Source of the DNA: Methanoculleus sp. UBA208
GTDB lineage: Archaea > Halobacteriota > Methanomicrobia > Methanomicrobiales > Methanoculleaceae
Length of the DNA: 13,161 nucleotides
Direction of reading: 5' to 3'
Assembly: GCF_002498065.1 (NCBI RefSeq)
Contig: NZ_DAFZ01000044.1
Coordinates: forward strand, 1-13,161
A program made the position numbers and the translations under genes. The notes under the pieces are model-generated. The model was not told the DNA's origin, ran no database searches, and saw only the letters and a program-made list of their open reading frames with translations. Of this stretch, positions 7,887 to 13,161 are shown in pieces (position 1 is the stretch's first letter; each line of letters opens with the position of its first letter).

Positions 7887-8004
7887 GCACCTGACGGTGC
7901 TCAAACTCCTTCCCCAAAGGGGAAGTCGTTCCGCCCCCCCAGGGGGGCGGGCAGTGCGCAGCAGGATGCTCCTTGAGCACCGTCCTTCGAGCATCGTCAG
8001 ATGC
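7887..8004. repeat. Inverted pair of a covarying TGAC-loop stem-loop motif
   Basis: The 16-base motif GCACC-TGAC-GGTGC-TC on the plus strand (7887-7902) recurs on the minus strand as GCATC-TGAC-GATGC-TC (8004-7989). The two copies differ at only two positions. These face each other in the 5-bp stem (C-G in one copy, T-A in the other), so pairing and the TGAC loop are both preserved. The first copy also overlaps one arm of the 12-base inverted repeat (7893-7904 with 7973-7984), so the two folds exclude each other. Confidence 0.75.
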
Positions 8005-8121
8005 GCAGTCCCATGGGAAGCCGTATGCGAATCCTTGGTGTTCCGACAAGGAACCGCTCGCAGGATGTCCCGATAGAGGTGCCCCTCTGGAGAGAGTTGA
8101 GAAAACGTGCCAACAGGGCCT

Positions 8122-8128
8122 AAAAAAA
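8122..8128 (-). terminator. T-tract terminator of mch
   Basis: On the minus strand the mch stop codon TAA (8134-8132) is followed within four bases by a run of seven T. Archaeal RNA polymerase commonly terminates at such U-rich tracts without needing a hairpin. Confidence 0.6.
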
Positions 8129-8131
8129 GAG

Positions 8132-9079
8132 TTAGATAAACCCGAAGGACTTCAGCGTCACTTCGGGGTTGACGGCTCCCACGTGGTAGACCTTGCCCTC
8201 GGAGAGCTCGTTGATGACCACCTCGGCCGGGGAGAAGAGCGAGGTGTCGATCTGGTAGAAGTCGAAGTTGGCTTCCTTGAAGATCTCGTAGAACGGTTTT
8301 CCGTATCCCTTGGACTTGTTGCTCGGGATCCTGTCCAGGTAGTCCTTGATCTCCGGGGCGTTCATCGTCAGCATGATGCTGCCGTGGTAGATCGTCGCGT
8401 CGTTGGTGCTGCCCATCGCCTTCGTGCCGTCCTTCTTGACGGGGGCGATCGGGGCGTGGCCGATGCCTGCGCTGATCTTCCTGGTGTCGAACCCGAGCTC
8501 GTTCAGCTTGTAGACCGCGGTCTCGACGCAGCGGCCGGCGACCTGGATCGAGCCGACGAGGGAGGCCGTGGGGGCGACGACCGCGCAGGTGTTCGCCACG
8601 TCCACGTTGCAGGCCTCGGCGATGTTCTCCATCACCGCGGCGTTCGGGAGGTGGTCGCTCTCGAGGCAGATGACCGCGTAATCGAACTCATCCTCGTAGT
8701 CGATGACCTCGTAGGTGTGCTTGGGCTTTAAGGAGAGCGCCCGTGCGGGACCGCTGCCCATGGCGAAGTACTTGTTGACGTTGACCGTCCAGCCCGCCTT
8801 CTGGGCGCCGAGGCATGCAATGGACGGGAAGTCGGTGCTGACCTCGATGAACGGGATCGGGATGTCCCTGATCCGGCCCATGGTGATGTCTACCTCGCCG
8901 AGCCCGCCCATGCAGATCTCGGTGAAGCGTCTTCCCGTCAGGTACCCGCCGGTCGTGCTGACGCCGCAGTCGACGATGCGTGCGCCGTTGTCGAGCTCGT
9001 GCGGGACGGCATGAAACTCCTCGGCGTATTCGAAGAGCTCCTCAAAAATATCCAGTGCCAGTTCGTTCACGCTGAGCAT
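8132..9079 (-). CDS. mch: Methenyltetrahydromethanopterin cyclohydrolase
   Basis: Cytoplasmic enzyme of methanogenesis and C1 transfer that interconverts N5-formyl- and N5,N10-methenyl-tetrahydromethanopterin, the third step from CO2. The 315-aa protein aligns from end to end, by recall, with known Mch proteins of about 315-320 aa. It opens MLSVNELALDIFEE and carries DCGVSTTGGYLTG at 38-49, MGSGPARAL at 108-116, VVAPTASLVGSIQVAGR at 167-183 and SAGIGHAPIAPV at 203-214, and ends VGAVNPEVTLKSFGF. The start is ATG 9079 because TGAGGT (9092-9087) is correctly spaced and the family begins here; an in-frame ATG at 9103 is rejected. It lies 49 bp after cdc6 on the same strand, so it may share that transcript or use a weak promoter near 9116-9125. 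Identification is strong. Confidence 0.98.
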   Translation of the reverse strand: MLSVNELALDIFEELFEYAEEFHAVPHELDNGARIVDCGVSTTGGYLTGRRFTEICMGGLGEVDITMGRIRDIPIPFIEVSTDFPSIACLGAQKAGWTVNVNKYFAMGSGPARALSLKPKHTYEVIDYEDEFDYAVICLESDHLPNAAVMENIAEACNVDVANTCAVVAPTASLVGSIQVAGRCVETAVYKLNELGFDTRKISAGIGHAPIAPVKKDGTKAMGSTNDATIYHGSIMLTMNAPEIKDYLDRIPSNKSKGYGKPFYEIFKEANFDFYQIDTSLFSPAEVVINELSEGKVYHVGAVNPEVTLKSFGFI

Positions 9080-9128
9080 GTGGAAAACCTCATCAGAATA
9101 CAAACGGTGGGGGAACAGATAAGGATTA

Positions 9129-10271
9129 TCAAATCGATTGCTCGTGCCCCAGGTGCTCCAGCACGCGTCCGGGGTCGTAGCGGAGACTGATCAGCCTCGT
9201 CCGCCCCCTTCCCTGGCGGTAGTGGAGGTTCAAGAGCCGCATCGAATCAAACTTCTGGATCATCTCGTAGAACTTGGTGTAGCTGACCCCCACCTGCTCT
9301 TTGACGAAACGGTAGACGTCGCCGGCGTTCATCTCCTTATCGTCGCTGGCCGACATCTCCGCGATCCCGGCCAGCACCTCCCGCTCCTCGGCCTTGAGCG
9401 CCCTAAGCGAGAACGCAAGGTGGAGGTACCGGGAGACCTCGTACGCCTTGCAGACGTCATCTCGCTCGACGGACCGGCGTGCCTCCCGCTCGGCGTTCAG
9501 GGCCGCACGCTTCAGGAGGTCGATACCGACGCGGAGATCACCGCTCTTCATCGTCTGCTCCACCACGAGGTCCAGCATCTCGGTTTTGATGACGTTCGGG
9601 TAGAGGCCCTGCAGGACGCGCTCCTCGAGGATGCCGTGAACCTCCTCCTCCGAGTAGGGAGGGAAGTAGATCTCGGTGGGCCGGAAGACCGATGCCACCC
9701 GGGCGTCGACCTCGCTCTGCAGTGTGACGGACATATCGCTGACGATGGCAATCACGCCGGTCCGGACGCCCGGATAGGCCTCGTGCGAGCGCAGCAATGG
9801 ATAGAGCACCTGATTGATCTCGTTCTCGTAGAGGAGGTAGTTTGCGTCGTCGAGCGCCACAAGGAGCACCTGCTCCTCCCGCTGCAGGAACCGGGCTATG
9901 GCGTCGAAGACCTGCTTGAACGACGTGCCCGACGCCGGCGGCGGGTGCCCGGTGACGCGGCGGTAGATCTGGGAGAAGATGGCGAACCTGGTGTTGTCGA
10001 TCTGGCAGTTGATGTAGACGGGGACGAGTTTCTTCGTGGCCTCCTCGACATCGGCGAGGATTTTCCTGACGCTCGTCGTCTTCCCCGTCCCCGGGAGGCC
10101 CCGGCAGATGGTGTTGAGAGGCCTTGCTCCCCGCATGCCCGGCCTGACCTGGAACGCGAGTTCCCGGATCTGGGCGTCACGGTGGTCGAACTGCTCGGGG
10201 ACGTAATCGATCTCGAAGACTTCGGGATCCCGAAAGAGCGTCTCGTCCCACATGAGCAGGTTCTTCTTCAT
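9129..10271 (-). CDS. cdc6: Orc1/Cdc6-type replication initiator ATPase
   Basis: Archaeal origin-binding AAA+ protein (380 aa) that recognises replication origins and helps load the MCM helicase. Walker A GLPGTGKT is at 58-65. Walker B reads LLVALDDANYL at 136-146, with DD in place of the usual DE. Sensor 2 GDLRVGID is at 244-251 (R247). The C-terminal winged helix for DNA binding is about 290-375. ATG 10271 begins MKKNLLMWDETLF, the usual opening of this subgroup. A good TATA box is centred 28 nt upstream, so the mRNA would start at or next to the ATG and be nearly leaderless. It lies between a zinc-ribbon gene upstream and mch downstream, all on the minus strand. Methanomicrobial genomes often carry more than one Orc1/Cdc6, so whether this copy is the main initiator cannot be told. 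Confidence 0.96.
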   Translation of the reverse strand: MKKNLLMWDETLFRDPEVFEIDYVPEQFDHRDAQIRELAFQVRPGMRGARPLNTICRGLPGTGKTTSVRKILADVEEATKKLVPVYINCQIDNTRFAIFSQIYRRVTGHPPPASGTSFKQVFDAIARFLQREEQVLLVALDDANYLLYENEINQVLYPLLRSHEAYPGVRTGVIAIVSDMSVTLQSEVDARVASVFRPTEIYFPPYSEEEVHGILEERVLQGLYPNVIKTEMLDLVVEQTMKSGDLRVGIDLLKRAALNAEREARRSVERDDVCKAYEVSRYLHLAFSLRALKAEEREVLAGIAEMSASDDKEMNAGDVYRFVKEQVGVSYTKFYEMIQKFDSMRLLNLHYRQGRGRTRLISLRYDPGRVLEHLGHEQSI

Positions 10272-10294
10272 TACACAATCCTCGGATACGGTAG

Positions 10295-10303
10295 TATTTA
10301 TAT
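10295..10303 (-). promoter_or_regulatory. TATA box of cdc6
   Basis: The minus strand reads ATATAAATA, preceded by the purine-rich GGAGG where a BRE is expected. Its centre lies about 28 nt before the cdc6 ATG, which places the transcription start at or beside the start codon. Confidence 0.65.
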
Positions 10304-10345
10304 CCTCCAGGTTGTTGTTTCCTCATCGCGCGGACCCTGCAGGAT

Positions 10346-10927
10346 TTACGGCTGTTCCATGCACTTCTTGCAGAGAGTCTTGTTCATGAAGAGCTGGGAG
10401 AGCTTTGCCTGTGACTTCGTCACCTCTGCTCCACACATCTCGCAGACACCCTCCGCAGGAGCGGCGGACGGCTTTTCCGTGGCGGGTTCCGGGGCAGCCT
10501 CCGGCTGTGCCGGGGTCTTCTCCTCCGGTTTTGCGGGCGGTTGGGGGATCCGGGGCGGCTCCGGGTGTTCCGGGGCCGGTGGAATTGCCGCTTCGATGAC
10601 CTCGGGTGGAGGGCAGGCCTTCTTCTCTGCCTCCTCCCGGGGCGCCGGTTCCGCCACCGGTGGCGCCGGCTCGGGAGCCTTCTCCTCCCGGGCGGGTGCC
10701 TGCGGAGCTGCAGGCCTGGCCGCGAGAACCCGCCGCCGGTACGCATCCACGCGCTCGGCCGTCGCCTGATCGCCGCGCCCGAGCCGGGAAAGGATCCCGT
10801 CGAGGAACGTGATAAGGTCGTCCACATCCTCGTGGGTCTCTGCATCCCCCTCGACCTCGAGGCGGAGGTTTTCGTAGTTCTCGAGGTTGATGGTGATCCC
10901 GATGGTGACTTCCTTCTTGCTGGACAT
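10346..10927 (-). CDS. Uncharacterised protein with Pro/Ala/Glu linker and C-terminal zinc knuckle
   Basis: A 193-aa protein that I do not recognise by name. The N-terminal 65 residues form a compact predicted domain: beta strands around TIGITINLENYENLRLEVEG (7-27), then an acidic helix (31-50) and a basic helix to 68. Residues 70-158 are a disordered linker rich in Pro, Ala and Glu. The C-terminus has CEMC at 162-165 and CKKC at 186-189, a plausible four-cysteine zinc ribbon, with a basic helix between. ATG 10927 is chosen because the domain starts there and a TATA box lies 29 nt upstream; upstream in-frame residues look non-coding. It sits directly upstream of cdc6 with its own TATA between them. 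A nucleic-acid-binding or replication-linked role is inference only. Confidence 0.85.
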   Translation of the reverse strand: MSSKKEVTIGITINLENYENLRLEVEGDAETHEDVDDLITFLDGILSRLGRGDQATAERVDAYRRRVLAARPAAPQAPAREEKAPEPAPPVAEPAPREEAEKKACPPPEVIEAAIPPAPEHPEPPRIPQPPAKPEEKTPAQPEAAPEPATEKPSAAPAEGVCEMCGAEVTKSQAKLSQLFMNKTLCKKCMEQP

Positions 10928-10952
10928 ATATTCAGGTAAATATTGTATTCCA

Positions 10953-10959
10953 TTATATA
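10953..10959 (-). promoter_or_regulatory. TATA box of the zinc-knuckle gene
   Basis: The minus strand reads TATATAA, centred about 29 nt before ATG 10927. The expected transcript starts within a few bases of the ATG, and no Shine-Dalgarno is visible, so a leaderless mRNA is likely. Confidence 0.6.
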
Positions 10960-11173
10960 CAATTCCACCGGCGACCCGCAACACACCGCTATTCGGCCGG
11001 TCCGGCCATCTTTCCCCGCTCCCTGCATCGGAAACGGTCCGGGCCGCCGGATGCCGGTACGGTAGAAACGGGGGTTTATCCCGCGTATCCGGGCCGGTTC
11101 CCGTGCCGTTTGCTGCCCGATTTTTTTGAAATTCGGAGTCTCGCGGATATATGGCTGTTTCCTCTCCCATTGA

Positions 11174-11182
11174 TTTTTATAT
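11174..11182 (+). promoter_or_regulatory. TATA box of the beta-helix gene
   Basis: TTTTTATAT lies about 57 nt before ATG 11236. A start about 25 nt downstream would leave a leader of roughly 30 nt that contains the GAGGAG ribosome site at 11226-11231. Confidence 0.5.
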
Positions 11183-11225
11183 TCCCATAACTATACGGGG
11201 GGTGAGGTTCCCGACAGATATGCCC

Positions 11226-11231
11226 GAGGAG
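11226..11231 (+). promoter_or_regulatory. Ribosome-binding site deciding the beta-helix start
   Basis: GAGGAG ends four bases before ATG 11236 but only one base before the in-frame GTG 11233. The spacing favours ATG 11236. Confidence 0.6.
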
Positions 11232-11235
11232 CGTG

Positions 11236-12774
11236 ATGATTACCCGCCTGCATGAAAAACCGGCAGACCCGCCCCGGACACGCCCTCCCGGAACGGAACT
11301 GGCGGTCGGCGTGATTATCACCCTCCTGCTGGTCCAGGGCGTTGCTGCAGCACCGGTGGCGGCGCTCGTTGTGGCGGCAGGCGACAGCAGCCCTGCGGCG
11401 AAGGCACAGGCGGACTACGCCTGTGACGGCCTCGACGACCAGGTGGAGATCCAGGCGGCGCTCGCGGCACTGCCGGACGGTGGTACGGTTGTTCTCTCCG
11501 AAGGCACGTTCAACTGTTCGGGAAGCATCGTTCCCGCCGCCGGGACAACGGTCAAAGGCCAGGGGCCGGAAAAAACCTCGCTCGAGTTCAGCCGGAACGG
11601 AATACTCAACGTCTCGGAGGAGCGCGTGACCCTGGACGGGTTCCGTATCGCGGGGTCCGGCTACGTGAATGCAAGTACGGATACGGTCCTCGATCTCGGC
11701 CAGTGGCTTGGGGTGCTCACCGTCTATGCGAGCCACGCGAAGATTCACAACGTCACGGGAACTGGGGATGCGAGCATCCAGGCGGTCTTTCTCCTGCTTC
11801 ATAACCCGAACGTCTACGCCCCCGTCCTCGAAGACGTCGAGTTCGTCGACTGCCGGGCCGTGGACACCGGAACCTACGGGTTCCTCCACAACGCCTGGGG
11901 GTCGGAGAACACGACGATCAAAAACATCAGCTACGAGAACTGCGCCGCGATCAACTGCGGCAGGAACGGGGCGTTCAACCCCTGGGTGACCGGGTTCGAC
12001 TTTGCGGAGTTAAACGACATCGAAGGCCTCCGGGTGACGGACTGCCTCGCCGAAGGCTCTCTCGAGTCCGGGTTCCACTTCGAATGGAGCCCCGAGAAGC
12101 GGGACTGCGTCTTTGTCAACTGCACGAGCAGGAACAACGGGCAGAAACCCGGTCCCGACGACTACCTGCTGGGCGACCCGGACTTCTTCGGGGCGGGTTT
12201 CTACCTCCCGGGAGGGCAGGTATCCCTGGTAAACTGCCGGGCCGAGGGGAACGGTGCGTTCGGGTTCTTTATCATCAACCCCGACGGCATGCTCCTCTAC
12301 AACTGTACCGAGAGCGGAACCGGGCGCGATTCGGTCATCGCAAAACCCATCTCCTACTGTATCCTCCAGTCCCTGCCGGTATCGAGGAGCCCGTCCCTCG
12401 TGATGGATCACTGCCGGAGCCTCGATTCGAACGGCTGGGCCCTCTTCGTCTGCGGCACGGACAACGCGCTCATCAGGGACTTCACTATGGCCAATCCGGC
12501 GGGTATCGACGGTATCGGGGCGATACTCGGGTGCCCCTCCGGCGAACTCCCCGTGAACTCGACGATCGATGCGGGCGTCTCCAACTCGATCATCGACCTT
12601 GCCGCATCGGGAGACCGGCCGCAGACGCTGGTGTACATCGTGAACAACAGGAACGTCACGTATTCCGGGAGGGTCGCCTCCGATGCCGCCCGGCCGGTGG
12701 TGGTCGAGTGGACCCTCGCGGGGGGCGCGGACCTGACCGATCTGGAGGTGCTGCCGGCCGGCAGCATGGCATAA
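11236..12774 (+). CDS. Secreted right-handed beta-helix surface protein
   Basis: A 512-aa exported protein of the pectate-lyase-like beta-helix class common on methanogen surfaces. After a basic N-terminus, a hydrophobic segment at about 21-43 (AVGVIITLLLVQGVAAAPVAAL) acts as signal peptide or anchor. The mature part opens with the CDGLDDQVEIQAAL module, typical of these proteins, and then short repeated coils such as NCTSRNNG, NCRAEGNGAFGF and NCTESGTG. Ten N-x-S/T sequons (for example NCSGS, NVTGT, NTTIK, NVTYS) suggest N-glycosylation. No C-terminal anchor or PGF-type sorting tail is seen. No catalytic residues can be assigned; such folds serve as carbohydrate lyases or simply as adhesins. 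It has its own promoter and is divergent from the replication genes. The substrate is unknown. Confidence 0.87.
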   Translation: MITRLHEKPADPPRTRPPGTELAVGVIITLLLVQGVAAAPVAALVVAAGDSSPAAKAQADYACDGLDDQVEIQAALAALPDGGTVVLSEGTFNCSGSIVPAAGTTVKGQGPEKTSLEFSRNGILNVSEERVTLDGFRIAGSGYVNASTDTVLDLGQWLGVLTVYASHAKIHNVTGTGDASIQAVFLLLHNPNVYAPVLEDVEFVDCRAVDTGTYGFLHNAWGSENTTIKNISYENCAAINCGRNGAFNPWVTGFDFAELNDIEGLRVTDCLAEGSLESGFHFEWSPEKRDCVFVNCTSRNNGQKPGPDDYLLGDPDFFGAGFYLPGGQVSLVNCRAEGNGAFGFFIINPDGMLLYNCTESGTGRDSVIAKPISYCILQSLPVSRSPSLVMDHCRSLDSNGWALFVCGTDNALIRDFTMANPAGIDGIGAILGCPSGELPVNSTIDAGVSNSIIDLAASGDRPQTLVYIVNNRNVTYSGRVASDAARPVVVEWTLAGGADLTDLEVLPAGSMA

Positions 12775-13035
12775 GGGTCCGGGGAACCCGGTTCCTTAAG
12801 GCAGCACGTACGGAAGTTCAACCTTTCCGGGGCCGGAAACCCTGCCGTTGTCTCCCCCGGCTTTCGAGCCGGACCCTTCGGTGGCAGCGGGTCGGGTAAA
12901 TCCTTAAATGGTACTTCTGCGCCATAGGGGTATGAACCGGGCAGAAGGCTTTGCGGGCTCTCTCGATCCCGTGTCCTGACGGTCCCATGCAATACCCTGG
13001 CGACGTCGAAGAAGTAACGGACAGGTCATAGTCCC
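12775..13035. other. Hairpin-rich spacer after the beta-helix gene
   Basis: Three hairpins follow the stop codon in order: GGAAC-CCG-GTTCC (12783-12795), TTCCG-GGGC-CGGAA (12825-12838) and CCGGCT-TTCG-AGCCGG (12857-12872). The last has the very stable UUCG tetraloop and is enclosed by a pairing CCCTGCC (12840-12846) with GGCAGCGGG (12883-12891, one bulge). The first may aid termination. A TATA-like CTTAAATGG (12903-12911) follows, then two tiny ORFs (12932-12979 and 12987-13031) before the next gene. No T-rich tract marks a clear terminator. Confidence 0.5.
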
Positions 13036-13161
13036 ATGTCGGCAAGACTACATCTGGGGGCCAGAGGCAGACGCATCCTCATCGCCGTCGCGATCATACT
13101 GACGGTGATCGGCGCCGTCGTGCTGGTCATCCACTTTTACCCGCCGGTCCCGGTGCCCCCG
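13036..13161 (+). CDS. N-terminus of a membrane-anchored or exported protein (partial)
   Basis: The first 42 codons of an open frame that runs off the window. The product begins MSARLHLGARGRR and has a hydrophobic helix at about 14-33 (ILIAVAIILTVIGAVVLVI), then a Pro/Val-rich segment, a typical signal-anchor followed by an extracellular linker. GC-rich third positions match the neighbours. No strong Shine-Dalgarno is seen; an AGGT lies about 10 nt upstream. It follows another exported protein on the same strand, so it may belong to the same surface-protein group, but its function cannot be read from this piece. Confidence 0.6.
   Translation, partial: MSARLHLGARGRRILIAVAIILTVIGAVVLVIHFYPPVPVPP

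Larger units (their letters stand above)
7767..8131. other. Hairpin-dense intergenic spacer between tRNA-Val and mch
   Basis: 365 bases without a credible gene but packed with inverted repeats. They include TGTCCC/GGGACA (7815-7820 and 7829-7834), GCGC-TTC-GCGC (7867-7877), a 7-bp stem CTTCCCC-AAA-GGGGAAG (7909-7925), a 9-base arm pair CCGCCCCCC/GGGGGGCGG (7931-7950), a 12-base perfect inverted repeat (7893-7904 with 7973-7984) that encloses the last two, TCCCATGGGA (8009-8018), CCTTG/CAAGG (8033-8051) and GAGG-TGCC-CCTC (8076-8087). Possibilities are a structured RNA, a repetitive chromosomal element, or a cruciform-forming region. No A/B-box RNA or known riboswitch was recognised. Confidence 0.6.
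10928..11235. other. Divergent promoter region
   Basis: 308 bases between the divergent zinc-knuckle and beta-helix genes. It contains a TATA box for each side, a GC-rich middle with GAAACGG twice (11031-11037 and 11065-11071, the second within AGAAACGGGGGT), and an AT-rich patch (about 11117-11190) including ATTTTTTT and TTTTTATAT. No gene is credible inside. The repeated motif and AT-rich patch near a cdc6 gene are weakly reminiscent of a replication origin, but no clear ORB array is visible. Confidence 0.5.

Noticed and set aside
7973..8731. Plus-strand open frame opposite the end of mch
   Set aside because: Antisense to mch, which is conserved from end to end.
9080..9103. Upstream ATG 9103 for mch
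   Set aside because: It would include the Shine-Dalgarno of the internal ATG in the coding region and add eight residues not typical of Mch.
9138..10769. Long plus-strand open frame opposite cdc6 and the zinc-knuckle gene
   Set aside because: It spans the complement of two well-supported genes and their promoter and turns into Gly/Ala/Ser low complexity, the complement of the Pro/Ala linker.
11191..11889. Minus-strand open frame opposite the beta-helix gene
   Set aside because: Antisense shadow; the plus strand has a signal segment, the beta-helix pattern and a ribosome site.
1..13161. CRISPR array or insertion sequence
   Set aside because: No regularly spaced direct repeats of CRISPR size, no cas gene, no transposase and no long terminal inverted repeats were seen.

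Overview
The window looks like chromosomal DNA of a methanogenic archaeon, most likely a high-GC Methanomicrobiales member such as Methanoculleus. The reasons are an intact methenyl-tetrahydromethanopterin cyclohydrolase gene (mch), an archaeal Orc1/Cdc6 gene, archaeal TATA boxes about 28 nt ahead of start codons, a tRNA-Val without an encoded CCA, and a secreted beta-helix protein with ten N-glycosylation sequons. The genus is inferred from memory of these families; no search was run.

Layout. (1) 96-5630, plus strand: a complete type I restriction-modification operon, hsdR-hsdM-hsdS, with overlapping genes. The two target-recognition parts of hsdS are visibly AT-richer than the rest of the operon. 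(2) 5631-5922: a junction zone with a minus-strand gene remnant, an 11-bp tandem repeat and a possible 30-codon ORF. (3) 5923-7290, minus: an AlbA_2/Schlafen-like ATP-binding protein with a C-terminal winged helix, convergent with hsdRMS. (4) 7693-7766, minus: tRNA-Val(UAC). (5) 7767-8131: a hairpin-dense spacer containing two oppositely oriented copies of a small stem-loop whose two base differences compensate each other. (6) 8132-10927, minus: mch, orc1/cdc6 and a 193-aa protein with a Pro/Ala/Glu linker and a C-terminal four-cysteine zinc knuckle. (7) 11236-12774, plus: a secreted right-handed beta-helix protein. (8) 12775-13035: a hairpin-rich spacer. (9) 13036 to the window end, plus: the start of another membrane-anchored or secreted protein.

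How the parts work together. HsdR, HsdM and HsdS would form one restriction-methylation complex. The adjacent AlbA_2 ATPase is of a type often found near type I systems and may be an accessory regulator or defence gene, but it is transcribed separately towards them. The tRNA-to-zinc-ribbon block is core chromosome: C1 metabolism, replication initiation and decoding. The divergent 308-bp region at 10928-11235 carries the promoters of the zinc-ribbon gene and the beta-helix gene.

No clearly new multi-gene system is demonstrable. The best leads are the covarying hairpin spacer at 7815-8087, the uncharacterised zinc-ribbon protein next to cdc6, and the remnant at the hsdS border.
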